From Eurosta solidaginis (taxonomy: Eukaryota; Arthropoda; Insecta; Diptera; Tephritidae), in assembly GCF_040869045.1 (NCBI RefSeq), contig NC_090319.1, positions 279,407,693 to 279,471,692 of the forward strand: 64,000 nt of DNA. Direction: 5' to 3'. Positions 1 to 10,049 of this stretch are shown piece after piece. Each line of letters begins with the position of its first letter. The stretch's first letter is position 1. The position numbers and the translations under genes are program-made. The notes below the pieces were generated by a model. It saw only the letters and a list, made by a program, of their open reading frames with translations, ran no database searches and was not told where the DNA came from.

Positions 1-390
1 GGACATTGGCAGAAAAGTTGGAAAGAAGTGAGTTAGAGAAAAGTAGAAGCAAAGGGGGAGAAGGACAAAAAATGGAAGGGGACGGTGAGAAAAAAACGAA
101 GAATGGGACATAAAGATAAAAAGGAGGGAGCAAAAGACTGATAGAAAGAAGTAAAGTAAAAATAAGAGGAATGAAACGGGAAGGGATGAAGGAGAGGAAA
201 TGTAGAGCGCTGGGTAAAATAAAAGAAACAAATGTGAGGAAAAAAATATATATATAGAGAGGGTGGAAAAGGGCGAGAGAGGCATGTAAAGCGTACGGGA
301 AGTCATATAAGAATATATACAAATAAATTAAAGGTAAAAAGATAAAAAAAAGCAGGCGAAGAAGAGAGATTGGGAGAGAAGAGAGATAGG
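1..390. other. Purine-rich stretch, probable edge of pyrimidine/purine-asymmetric repeat
   Basis: This stretch is almost entirely A and G, with runs of aag, gga and aaa. No coding frame is convincing. Its complement has the same texture as the pyrimidine-rich interior of the hAT-like repeat at 8640-8960 and 32690-33060, so it is probably a truncated copy in the opposite orientation. This rests on composition and a few shared words, not on an alignment. Confidence 0.4.
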
Positions 391-395
391 AACAA

Positions 396-704
396 CAAGT
401 AAGGAAGGCTAAGTTCGGGTGTAACCGAATATTACATACTCAGCTGAGAGCTTTGGAGACGCATGTTGGAGTTGAATGTTGACATAATTTACTTATATAC
501 TATAAAGATATTCGATTTTTTGTTAAAATTTGACTTGAAAAAAAATTTTTTTTAAGTGGGCGTGTTCGTCATCTGAATTTGCTAATTTTTATTTGGAACA
601 CATATAGTAATAGCAGTAACGTTCCTGCCAAATTTCATCATGATATCTTGAACGACTGCCAAATTACAGCTTGCAAAACTTTTAAATTATCTTCTTCGGT
701 TTGG
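396..704 (-). repeat. Complex repeat family (TACTCAG-ended), truncated copy
   Basis: The copy starts with the family's right terminus (caagtaaggaaggctaag), then a terminal hairpin at 413-430, then the palindromic tactcagctgaga word. Body sequence follows, including the 'agtgggcgtg' and 'gccaaatttcatcatgatatc' blocks. The same order is seen at 30.4-31.5, 36.4-40.0 and 47.8-50.0 kb. This copy lacks the minisatellite and stops where the SINE at 705 begins. Confidence 0.7.
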
Positions 705-1012
705 GAGCGATTTACCTCCAATGAAATTTAGGCCGAGCTTCTCTTCCAATATTCGATGTGAGGCATGGAGACCCACATGTTTTAAGTCGACTCCGAACAT
801 CAGCTACAAGGCAGGTTAGTGTGCGATGAGAAACTTTTCATGGCAGAATTACACTCGGCGTGTTTGCTAAACCACTACAGAGCGGCGACCAGTTTAGAAA
901 AACTTTCTCATAATTGGAACAACTTGTTTTTTATTCTTTATTGCTTTGCCCGAGACTTGAACTCAGGACCTTTGGTGTGGTAGGCGGAGCATGCTACCAC
1001 CACACCGAGTCA
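705..1012 (-). mobile_element. tRNA-derived SINE, minus strand
   Basis: On the minus strand the element starts with a tRNA-like head (ggtgtggtggtagcatgctc, with a degraded B box) and ends with the family tail seen here as 'aggccgagcttctcttcc'. Seven or more copies in this window share the order head, 'gcaaagcaa', 'cctcggcagtg', 'ggaagagaagctcggcct'. This one is diverged. The open frame at 914-1102 is only SINE sequence. Confidence 0.8.
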
Positions 1013-1055
1013 TCTAAAAACTATCTCTATTTACCTTTTAAGAATGGCCTAAAAT

Positions 1056-1059
1056 ATAT
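1056..1059. repeat. Left target-site duplication (ATAT) of the LTR element
   Basis: The 4-bp ATAT directly precedes the 5' LTR and is matched by ATAT at 4595-4598 directly after the 3' LTR. Ty3/gypsy integrases typically make 4-bp duplications. Confidence 0.8.
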
Positions 1060-1605
1060 TGTTACGAATATTAGCAACACAAAGGGGTACTGCAATCTCT
1101 AAGCCGATGCTAAGCAGTGATTGTATGCACATCCATAAATCAATCATTATGTATCTACATAAACGAATCAATCATTATATATACACATATGTACGTACAC
1201 GCAGCGGAGAAACAACGCACAAACACATGCAGATATCTTATCTGAGATGCTCCCAAAAGTATGCAATTGTAATTGTGGAAGTGCCGCTCACAAATACACG
1301 TGCATATGGGAGCTACACACGTGTATCTGTAGTTATAATTATATACCAGTGACTAAGTAAATTCTGGAAACGCCTAGAAGATGCAACGAGGAAATCACAC
1401 AGTAAAAAACAGCAACAGTAGAGGCGCGAGAATCAGTTTAAATTAAGCTCGCTATCTGTCGAGCAATATTAGAGTTATTTATTGTGAAGTACTTTAATAA
1501 AGGCCATTTTGCATTATTAAATATTGGAGTTATTTGTTCAACAGTTTAGTGATTCGAACTTAGCAGAAGGTTGCAAATAAGAGGATTTGCAGTAAATTCG
1601 TTACA
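1060..1605 (+). repeat. 5' LTR
   Basis: The LTR is 546 bp, begins TGTTACGAAT and ends TTCGTTACA. Compared with the 3' LTR it has an extra 72 bp after 'aattgtggaagtg'. Related sequence in the solo LTR at 34.9 kb shows that the longer form is ancestral. The TATA region reads gtaaaaaaca here against gtataaaagc in the 3' LTR, so this promoter looks damaged. Confidence 0.85.
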
Positions 1606-1607
1606 AT

Positions 1608-1625
1608 TGGAGTCAGAAGGGGAAT
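1608..1625 (+). promoter_or_regulatory. Candidate primer-binding site
   Basis: TGGAGTCAGAAGGGGAAT lies two bases after the 5' LTR. It begins with TGG, the complement of a tRNA CCA end, and resembles the tRNA-Leu type primer sites of some fly LTR elements. The tRNA identity is a guess. Confidence 0.5.
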
Positions 1626-1658
1626 TGTTGAATAAATTCTGGAGATTTCGAATACAAC

Positions 1659-3309
1659 TTGGACATGACAAAGTTAAGTGAATTGAAGATCCAGCAACTG
1701 AAGAAGGAGTTGGAGAGCCGTGGATTGAATACAACCGGCATTAAACTAGAACTTCAGGAACGACTACGGCAGGCCATGGATTTAGAAGGAATTAACGTGG
1801 AAGAGTATGTCTTTCATCTTGATGGAGACGAGAAAACAACAAAAATTGAAGAGAAAAACGAAACATCGCAGACAGTTACGAGCACAGACTTGAACATGAT
1901 TTTGGCTGCAATATCTGCTCAAACATCAACAGTGGCATCTCAACTGGAATCGCTAGAGTCACGCATAACATCCAAGATTGAAGCACAGGAGGCACGCATT
2001 TCAGAAATGTCATCGCAAATGTCATCTCAACTGGAAAACCAGAAGACAAGTATAGCATCCCAACTGGAATCGCAGGAGAACCGTATAACTGCCAAGATGG
2101 AAGCGCAGGAGACACGTATATCCGAAATGTCGTCGCAAATGTCATCCCAGCTGGAATCGCAGGAGAACCGTATAACAGCTAAGATTGAAGCGCGAGGGAC
2201 ACGAATATCCGAAATGTCGGCGCAAATTTCAGCACAGATATCATCGCAGATCTCTGCTCAACTGGAAGAACAAGAAGGACGTATTTCCTCGAAGTTCGAG
2301 GCCAAAGATACAAAAATTTTGCATCGAGGCCGATGATGCTCTGATAGGACGTATCGAGCAGTTGCAACTAAATCGCCCAGCAGTTTCAATGAGTAATCCG
2401 AAGGTAAAAACACCACCCTTTGACGGTTCTGTTCCTTTCCAGGTCTTTAAGCTACAATTTGAGAAGACCGCAACAGTGAACAACTGGAATGCTGAAGATA
2501 AAGTTGCTGCATTCTTCGTAGCATTGAAAGGACCAGCTGCCGAAATCTTACAGACTATTCCAGAGTACGAACGGAACTGTTATGAAGCACTGATGGGCGC
2601 TCTAGAGAGACGATACGGAAGTGAGCATAGGAGACAGATATACTAAATGGAGTTACTGAACCGCTTTCAGAGGCTTGGTGAAACATTGCAAGAGTTTGCG
2701 TCGGATGTGGAAAGGCTGGCACATTTAGCGAATGCGGACGCAACCGTGGAATACACTGAAAGGGTAAAGATTCAGAGCTTTATAAATGGCATACGGGACG
2801 TCGAAACAAATCGAGCTATATACGCAAACCCAAAGCCAACATTCGCAGAAACGGTGTTACAAGCTCTGATTCAGGAAACAGCGTCGCTTCTGTGTAAGCC
2901 AGTTTTCAAAGGACGCCGTGAGGAAGTAGAAAGGCCAGAGTGGGTAGACGCAATATTGGAGGTGCTGAAAGGATCGCAAAAGCGGAGTGGAAGAGTTATG
3001 AAATGCTTCAATCGCGGGAAGCCCGGTCACATTGCACGTCATTGCGATCTTGGTCCTAATAGCTTCAACAATGTGGGTGGCCGCAAAGCTGGAGGAGGTG
3101 AGCAAGAGCATGTCATATGTAAGGAAGGAAAACTTGCCCCAGCTATTGAATGTCCTGTGATATCTGTGTCGCAAATTGGAAGAAAATCGAGCAGTTTTGC
3201 CGTCGAAGGAAAGCTGGATGGCAAGGAGCGTGTACTAAATGTAGATACGAGGGCATCTTATTACTTAATCCGATCTGACTTGGTTGCGTACGGTCATTGG
3301 CAAGTATAA
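1659..3309 (+). pseudogene. gag plus protease start, broken
   Basis: The first frame (1659-2336) opens with a SAP-like DNA-binding domain (about residues 4-40) and then a coiled coil built from 29-residue (87-bp) repeats, at about residues 95-220. A one-base-type frameshift near 2305-2325 moves the frame. It continues through a gag body, an in-frame TAA at 2644-2646 and a zinc knuckle near 3001-3042. The knuckle has Arg where its second Cys should be (CFNRGKPGHIARHC). The protease motif reads DTRA instead of DTGA near 3245. The protein would have packaged RNA and matured the particle, but it is clearly dead. The knuckle onward is repeated at 11619. Confidence 0.85.
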
Positions 3310-4105
3310 TCAAGTCCAAGGAGAAGTGATATGTGAGGTATTATTTTGAAAGGTCATGGTTTTACACAAATTCATTGTGGCGGAGATTGTTGATGAAGTC
3401 ATATTGGGAGTGGACTTCTTGGTTGACCATGACATCTAGATCGATATGCAGAGAAGGGTGATGCGTTATGAGAACCAGGATGTGCCACTTAACTTCAGTT
3501 TGGAAAAAGGGTTCAGTAGTAAGCGAGTGCTGGTGGAGGAGATTCGACAGAGACCACGAAAGTCAAGGAAAGTAGATCGAGCAAAGGTTGATGGAACAAA
3601 TGGGCCAAAAAAATCAAAACCGAAGGTACCTGTGAGAGAAACACTGGCATTGAAAAGCCCTAACGGACGCACTAAAACGAAGAAAAGAATTTCGCAGAAA
3701 GAATGCAAGGGTGGTTTCAAGCCAGGACACGCTACTGTTGTGAAGCGTCGGAACGATACTGATTATGCAAAGAGAATCCGTCAAGCGCAAGCTCTACGAA
3801 GTAGTTCATTGGCCAAACAACAGAGTGTGAAGGAACGAACCAGGGTAATGAGTAGTACGATGAGAATAATAATTCGGAAGGTTTCTTGGCGAGAGATTTG
3901 GTACTGTTATACAACCCTCACCGGCGGAAAGGTGTTCCATCCAAGATTTGGTGCAGTTTGGAAGGCCCGTACAAAGTTGTGAAGAAAATCAGTGATACAT
4001 CTGCCGCATACAAACCATTGGGAAACCACGGAGTAGAAGAGTGGTACATTTGGAGATGCCAGCGGCGTTTAGATCGGGAGTTTTGTCTGATCGGGACGTT
4101 CACAC
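3310..4105 (+). pseudogene. Protease end joined to integrase C-terminal tail, RT deleted
   Basis: After the protease remnant (VILGVDFLVDH around 3398-3430) a basic, lysine-rich segment follows (3446-3850). Then, in a shifted frame, comes a segment typical of gypsy integrase tails (ARDLVLLYNPHRRKG, then GPYKVVKKI, 3886-4000). No YxDD reverse transcriptase motif and no DDE integrase core is present. I read this as a large internal deletion followed by frameshifts. It is repeated at 11907-12702. Confidence 0.75.
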
Positions 4106-4120
4106 TTAGGTGGAGGGCAG
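4106..4120 (+). promoter_or_regulatory. Polypurine tract
   Basis: The run taggtggagggcag abuts the TG of the 3' LTR. It is purine-rich and is placed as expected for plus-strand DNA priming. Confidence 0.65.
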
Positions 4121-4594
4121 TGTTACGAATATTAGAAACACTAAGGGGTACTGCCATCTCTAAGCCGATGCTGAGCAGTGATTGTATGCACATCGATAAA
4201 TCAATTATTATGTATCTATATAAACGAATCAATCATTATATCTACACATATGCACGTACACGCAGCGGAGAAGCAACGCACAAACACATGCAGATATCTT
4301 ATCTGAGATGCTCCCAAAAGTATGCAATTGTAATTGTGAAAGTGACTAAGTAAATTCTGGAAACGCCTAGAAGATGCAACGAGGAAATGACACAGTATAA
4401 AAGCAGCATCAGTAGAGGCGCGAGAATCAGTTTTGATTAAGCACGCTATTTGTCGCGCAATAGTAGAGTTATTTATTGTGAAGTACTTTAATAAAGGTCA
4501 TTTTGCATTATTAAATATTGGAGTTATTTATTCAACAGTGATTCGAACTTAGCAGAAGGTTGCACATAAGAGGATTTGCAGTAAATTCGTTACA
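4121..4594 (+). repeat. 3' LTR with promoter and polyadenylation signals
   Basis: The LTR is 474 bp, TG...CA, followed by ATAT at 4595-4598. It has a TATA box (tataaaag, 4396-4403) with a downstream cag-rich start region, and an AATAAA at 4490-4495. It lacks the 72 bp present in the 5' LTR. An exact-looking copy lies at 12718-13191. Confidence 0.85.
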
Positions 4595-4598
4595 ATAT

Positions 4599-5056
4599 TT
4601 ATATTAAAATTAATTAAAACACTTTTTACCAAGAGACAAGAATCGCAGTTTAAATGCCATGCGACTGGCTAATATGGGATCTATTTTGATGCATGTACTA
4701 GCTTTGCTCATGGGTTGTATGACATTATATTACTCGCACGACAGGCATGCTTTACCCAATGTACTAGGCCCCTTAACCCCTTTGAAACTATTAGTTGCCA
4801 CTCAGTTTAGTAGGGACGGAATGGCTTGGAACCCGAAACTACATTCGCTAAAACTCGAGAGTATACAGAGATCTAATGCAAATCGAATTTATATTCAATG
4901 GGCGCACAGCTGTTACAAGACTAGGTCGATAAAACCGAAGCATGGGCGAAGGATGGGTATATAGGTTAGGTTGAACAGACCGGTCAATAACCATAAATTG
5001 TTTGCGACCAAGCGGAAACCCCCCAATAAATTACCAGAGCTCAAAAAATACTTGGC
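4599..5056. other. Intronic sequence with degraded dispersed repeat
   Basis: The stretch contains a 'taggttaggttgaacagaccggtcaataa'-type word near 4962. It recurs in diverged form near 47325, so it is a dispersed repeat, not a telomere tract. The open frame at 4659-4964 has no recognisable protein features. Confidence 0.35.
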
Positions 5057-5289
5057 GCGATTTATCTCCATTTAATATTTAAGCCGGGGTTTTTTTTCAA
5101 TTTTTGACGTGCTAGTTTTGAATTTTGCTACAAACTGTCGGGACCTGCATGTTTTATGCTGCCTCTGCAGCAGCTGTGAGGCAGTTGAATTTTCACTGAA
5201 AGACTTGTCATTTCAGTAATATACTCGGAGAGTTGTAAAACCACTGCCGGGGGCGACCCCGCTTGTAAAAATTTGTTTAATGCCCGCTG
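5057..5289 (-). mobile_element. tRNA-derived SINE fragment, minus strand
   Basis: It shares the family blocks 'gcgcgatttatctcc', 'gaggcagttgaattttcactga' and 'ccactgccgggggcgacccc', but the tRNA-like head is missing. It is repeated at 13654-13886, where 5298 g / 13895 a is one of the few differences just downstream. Confidence 0.7.
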
Positions 5290-6037
5290 GCAACACAGCA
5301 GAAATAACTCTTCCTAAAGGACCTATCTCAAAGACTACCTCGAGATCTCGCAATTCTGCCGCCCTTATTATCCCGAGCCTTGAGTTCGCAAGCATAGGAC
5401 ATCAAAACAGAACGTGCACAAGAGTGTCTTCCTGCAGGCCGCACTTCCTTCCATTGATCTCATATCTTATCCCACTTAAAGCACCTCCGAGCACGTCGCC
5501 AGGCCAACCAAGGAACTACCCCCATCTCGATATAGCTTCGCATATTTTTACCGTTTGCTAGTTTCTGCTTATAGGTCAAATAGTTAACAAATCTCTCGAT
5601 TGAGCATATTGCCAATGTACATGTGGCAACTAAGTATGCAACGACTTGTGATAATTTTTGTTTGCGATTGGAAGGACTTACAAATATTGGCTTCATAGGG
5701 TGTCACTCCGCCGCAGAACACCCTGATTTCAAATCTTCCTTCACCACCTTCGTATCCTTCCAAATTCGAGTGTGGACAGAAATAATTTTTAACCGGACCA
5801 TGCTCGTCCATTCTCATAACATTTTCTAGCCAGCGAAACCTTTTATCTTTTATTATATTCTTATCTGCCTAGAGGTCATACCGCTCATCGTTATACCTAG
5901 TTCGACGTTGCTGCTTGTATGACAGCAAGAAGGTAGTTGGTTCTGTATAACCCCTTCTCTGTCGTGAATCCCAAGTACTTGACAGTTCATATGAGTATAG
6001 CCTCTGTCATAGAAGATAAGTAAACTGATTTAGGACG
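5290..6037. repeat. Dispersed unclassified repeat
   Basis: The word 'cctgcaggccgcacttcc' near 5432 recurs as 'cctgcagcccgcatttctac' near 54193 and as 'accgcacttccaacatctgc' near 50322, each time followed by similar sequence. This makes a dispersed, degraded repeat the best reading. The frames here are not convincing genes. Confidence 0.4.
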
Positions 6038-6678
6038 GGTTTTTCAGTGCGAGTTTAAACTCCAGTTAAAGTTGACTAGAGTTTAACCATGCCACATCGG
6101 TCGCTTAAGCTGACATGAGCAGCAAAATTTTATGTTTTTCGCCAATTACACGGCTCAAGTATCCTTGTGCCAATTACCAATTTGCGCAAGGATTTGCCCG
6201 GTGTGTGCACTGGTTGCGCTATTTGCGCAGAGAACTGTGCTAAAATCAAAACGATTTTGATATTTACGCATGTCTGCAAATATTGCACATGCTTTTTTCT
6301 TCGTGTGTGGTGAATGTGACACAGTTTACCTGTGGTTTCTGATAATATAACATCAGTAATTGTTGCTTAAAAATGTTAATATCGAAGGCGTAAGGACCAT
6401 CTCTAGCTTGTAACAGGAATTCACACAAATTCAATAATACATAATAATTTTTTATACAATTAAAACACATGTTTCATTTGTTGTGCTACATTAAAAATGA
6501 ATATTGCGCAGTGTTTTTGAGCCGTGTATGTCAACATTTTTATTTGCACAAATTCCGTCGTTTTATATTTGCGCATGGCTTTTGTGTCATGTAAGGGCCG
6601 TCTTAGCGAACAAAGTGGCAAGATTAAATTCTAGACTCTAGTCAACTTTAACAGAGTTTAAACTCGCACTGAAAAACC
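6038..6678. mobile_element. DNA transposon remnant with long inverted ends
   Basis: The left end (ggtttttcagtgcgagttta, continuing to 'gttgactagagt') is matched in reverse complement at 6632-6678. The arms are about 45-60 bp. The 640-bp element has no coding sequence, so it is non-autonomous. No target duplication is clear. It is repeated at 14635-15275. Confidence 0.65.
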
Positions 6679-7643
6679 AGGCATTCAACTTATGTACGTA
6701 TGTATGTACTGCACAATTCAAATTCTTTTCCGTTGAACATATATACATAACTACATAACTCACCGTTCAATTGCACCCGTTAGTTGCTTTTTCTTTTGAC
6801 ACCCTCTGCAAAGTTCGAATTTTCAAGTGCGAAGCTAGCATGTACACCACCCTTTTAGCTTCGCTTCCTACCACTTGCACAATCAATAGCAATTGACGGC
6901 GGCGACTTTAAAACATTAAGCAGCGCAAGTATTCTCAACCAGGAAAAACAGCCAAAGTCAATTTTAGCAATTCTGGTTGCCATCCATTTTCACGCAGAAG
7001 GATTTTATTTGTTACTTACTTTTGATTGTTGTTACTTAACGCAATAAGAGAAGTACATAGATACATTGACATCTTATTTTTTTTACTTACATACTTAATT
7101 GTTATGTCTTTTCTATGATCAACTTTATTTACATAAAATTTTCATAAAACTAAGAAAGTCTTCACAACAAATGGATAAAGAAAACGGGTTTGTTCTAAAT
7201 ATTTCGATAAACTAAAAAGAAATATTTACAAATGTGCACTAAAACTAAATAATAATGAATAAACTAGATTTGTGATTAAAGCTAGGCAAAAATATTTTCT
7301 CATATACATATCCCTGTCCAATATTTTTGGTTTAAGTTATGACCGGTAGATAAGCGGTGCTCATCATCTTTATAGGGCTAGACTGGAAATGACTACGACG
7401 ATTAGAATGCATTTGAATAAAGTTCAAAAAACTACGTTAATGTTGGAATACTGCAACTGTTATTTAAACGGTATTCCGCATAGACGATACCTGGAAAGAA
7501 ATGAAAAAGTAAAAATCTTTGTCTTAACTTGCTTTAAATTTGCATATAGAGATTTGAGTATAGATGAGTCTATCGCGGCTGTTAGTTTGAAAACGTCCTG
7601 AATCAAAAAATAGTTAAAAAATGTTTTTTATGAACATTCTGAG
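6679..7643. other. Intron sequence, nothing recognised
   Basis: The sequence is AT-rich with no splice-bounded coding block that I can recognise. The 70-codon frame at 7389-7601 shows no domain and overlaps nothing known. The region is repeated at 15276-16240, with one substitution (7434 a / 16031 g). Confidence 0.4.
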
Positions 7644-9079
7644 CATGACGCAATAAAACCGGACAGGTGAAATGGAGTCGCATTTGACACAACTCGCCCT
7701 CATAAATTTAAATGTTGCTTCTTGACTTATCTGCAGCACAAAAATATACATTAATGGCTACCTGCGGCCTGTATTTTCTTTTGTGGGAGGATTTATTTCC
7801 TTTTCCTGAGAGGAAATGTTTTTGGCAACGGAACTAAATGGCTGAGTCTTCAGGGTCCCCCGTAGTCCACGACTAAGGAATATGGAAAGATACCGCTCAC
7901 GTCAATGAGATGATTGGCAATCTGGAACAATATCATGAAGTTGCGGTTGAGTATATGGGAGGTTTATTGTACGAAAACTCGGGATTGACGGTATACGGTC
8001 CTAAGACCCACCATTTATTTATGTAAGCCAAGCGTTGAAGTAGGCTCATTGAGCTGAAAAATATACATGTAGCTGCAGATGTTTTACAGCAACGATGCAT
8101 CAACAAATCAGAGTTTATCAATTTTTATATATAAAAAAAACTTACCCACAGCGGGTTAGGGGGTTAGAATATACCCGCGGTAGGTATGCCTGTCGTAAGA
8201 GGCGACTAAAATACCAAATAGATTCAAGGGGTTGTGTAGCGCAACCCTTTAAAATATAGCTTCTTCAACCCAATTGTCAACCTCAACTATCCGTGGCGAA
8301 TCCTGTTTCATTAACAGCCGAGGCTCTGGCGACTCCGAACTCCTCATGGATCTAGGGGGTGGGAGGGCGTTATGGCCTAGACGGTTGCATGTGGTCATAC
8401 GAAATCGTTCCTGAGATGGATGGGCATGGTACCGGAACGTACCAGATCTGCATCCGGCAAAGGACCATCAACATCGACAACACCCCAAGGCCTTCGGGGA
8501 GTGTCGTTATCTCTACAACAACAACAGCTAATAAATTTAACTGATGGCAGAATAAATAACTTTGGCTTTTCAGAATTTTATTTTAAACGGCTCTGGCTAT
8601 CCCTAGAAACGTTTAGACTAACATGAAATACTCTCAGCCGTGCGATTAAATTCGACAGACATTGTTATGACTTTCTCTATCTATCCACCTGCCTCTCCTC
8701 TGTCTAACCCTCTTCCTCTCTTATTTCCTCTCGCCTATGCATTTTCTAGTTTACCTTATTCGACTCACCATTACCCTTGATCCTCTCCATATTACTCTTG
8801 CTTTTTTTTACTTTTCCGCCTTCGCTCTATTTCCACTACATTTCCTTCCCACATCCTTTATTTTCTCTTTTCTCTCATGGCCCCCCTTTCCAATGTGGAG
8901 ATATATCGATTTTCGCTTTTTCCCACACAATACATTACTAAGGAAATAAAAAAAAGTAGCAAAATAGTACCAAATATTTTCCCTTCATACTACTTTAAAA
9001 TTCATGACCGGATTATGAGGCCCGTCAAATGTTTCTTGCTGTACTAAGGACTTCACCGCACTGGTTTTATTGCGTCATG
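7644..9079. mobile_element. hAT-like non-autonomous element with nested CAA-tailed repeat
   Basis: The ends are inverted: CATGACGCAATAAAACC at 7644 and its complement at 9063-9079. The flanks attctgag (7636-7643) and attctcag (9080-9087) look like an 8-bp duplication with one mismatch, which suggests hAT. The right half is pyrimidine-rich on this strand. A related right half lies at 32690-33245, ending in the same terminus. It carries no transposase. It is repeated at 16241-17676. Confidence 0.6.
8143..8530 (+). mobile_element. SINE-like repeat with (CAA)n tail
   Basis: The repeat starts near 'gcgggttaggggg', includes 'tgtcgtaagaggcgact' at 8191-8207 and ends 'tctacaacaacaacagc'. The 3' part is shared, inverted, with 30199-30346 and in part with 54755-54822. 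It lies inside the hAT-like element. It is repeated at 16740-17127, with one substitution (8352 c / 16949 g). Confidence 0.65.
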
Positions 9080-9252
9080 ATTCTCAGATATATCCGATCT
9101 TCTTTAAGAACTACAAAAAGACGAGTTTCAATCATTTCCCGATGTATGGCATTTTTGAAAGTGTTGCAAAATAGAGTATTATTTGAATAGCATTCCTTCA
9201 CTACTTTCTTAGATACGAAGTTTTTCGAGTCGTCGATATATCAAATACTTAC

Positions 9253-9424
9253 CAGTATTATGCCAGTGATAGAAAGCGGCAAGAATAAAAAGGTGCCACC
9301 AATTATGTGAATGTCCTACATAATCCACTTTACCGGTGAGCCAGCGCTCCGGTATTTTCGCCGCATAAATGACAAAGGCGAGAGCGCACCAGCCATACAT
9401 GACAATTATACGAGGCACCATTAG
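9253..9424 (-). CDS. PAQR-family receptor, penultimate-type exon, copy 1
   Basis: This 172-bp exon is bounded by ctctag upstream and GTAAGT downstream (acttac at 9247-9252). It starts in phase 0 and ends in phase 1. It encodes the last transmembrane part, starting LMVPRIIVMYG, then IPERW, and the H-x3-H zinc motif within GHSHNWWHL, which marks PAQR proteins. The intron to the previous exon is only 171 bp (9425-9595) with GTAGGT...CTCTAG borders. The resemblance is closest to PAQR3 (a Golgi protein that tethers Raf kinase in mammals); this is judged from remembered family features. The final exon, expected at lower coordinates, was not located. Confidence 0.85.
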
Positions 9425-9595
9425 CTAGAGAAGGAAAAAGTTACATGTGAAGATAAATAACACTCTACTTTGGTAGGATAATTCATTGACCAGCAAATAG
9501 AGAAAGAACGAGCTACATAGGTAAAGAATTGGCCTAACTATATGACCTTGGTTTAAAAAATATAGATTTTTGCACAAAATAATTTTTGGACCTAC

Positions 9596-9784
9596 CCACA
9601 CTAATTCGTTTTCAAATCCACCCATCACATAGGTCCAATGAGCCAATGGTATGATACCATACGCTGCCCATAACACCAGCACGGAGATTTTTGCATCCAA
9701 AGACACATTCAATTTCGGTATTTGCACCAAGATCGCCAGACCGAACATACCCAAAGCAATTACAGAATAAATTGTACGAAGAGT
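9596..9784 (-). CDS. PAQR-family receptor, internal exon, copy 1
   Basis: This 189-bp exon (63 codons) has a ttttcag acceptor (9785-9787) and a GTAGGT donor (9590-9595), both in phase 0. It encodes TLRTIYSVIALGMFGLA..., then WAAYGIIPLAHW and GGFENELVW: two membrane spans and a loop. It joins in frame after exon 25104-25388 (ending YYAFWCFK) and before exon 9253-9424. The identical block 18193-18381 lies 8,597 bp away. Because the exon pair totals 361 bp, a transcript containing both pairs would lose the frame. Confidence 0.85.
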
Positions 9785-10037
9785 CTGAAAAGGAATTAAA
9801 AGAGTTTATTTGGGAATAAAAATAGAATTATCCAAATATTTTTATTCAGGTTATGTTCATGTTATGTTGAGTGACATCTACAGGGGTAGAGGAAGCTCAC
9901 TTGCACAGCATTAAGATCTGTTATGACTCCGGACTGAAATACTTTTTCATAGTTCTGGCAAAGTCCGAACAGTCAAGCATGAAATAAATCGATGAAGCTC
10001 TATGCAGATGCAGAAGGAAGGATTTTTTTGGTACATT
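9785..10037. other. Intron sequence, nothing recognised
   Basis: This short AT-rich stretch lies between the PAQR exon and the RTE insertion and shows no coding or repeat signal. It is repeated at 18382-18634. Confidence 0.4.
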
Positions 10038-10049
10038 AAGATATAGCAT
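10038..10049. repeat. Left target-site duplication of the RTE-like LINE, copy 1
   Basis: AAGATATAGCAT directly precedes the LINE 5' end. The same 12 bases occur at 18635-18646 and, after the LINE tail, at 22086-22097. Confidence 0.8.

Larger units (their letters stand above)
1060..4594 (+). mobile_element. Ty3/gypsy-like LTR retrotransposon, internally deleted
   Basis: The element is 3,535 bp with two LTRs (1060-1605 and 4121-4594), a candidate primer site after the first LTR, a purine-rich tract before the second, and flanking ATAT duplications. The interior keeps gag, part of the protease and the C-terminal tail of integrase. Reverse transcriptase, RNase H and the integrase core are gone: the frame passes from protease to the integrase tail within about 500 bp. 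It is therefore a defective derivative that could only move in trans. The part from 3022 on is duplicated at 11619-13191. Confidence 0.85.

Noticed and set aside
914..1102. Small protein-coding gene
   Set aside because: It lies across SINE and LTR sequence. The same holds for the frames at 5213-5561, 49634-49918 and 51691-51930.
4962..4976. Insect telomere repeat (TTAGG)n
   Set aside because: Only one or two imperfect units occur, in the middle of a dispersed repeat. The Diptera lack TTAGG telomeres.
1..9252. Final PAQR exon on the minus strand
   Set aside because: I looked for a short exon with an acceptor and a C-terminal tyrosine/arginine-rich end following phase 1. Nothing convincing was found.
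9425..9754. Stand-alone 109-codon membrane protein
   Set aside because: The 3' part of this frame is intron. GTAGGT at 9590-9595 and the conserved protein boundary show that the exon is 9596-9784.
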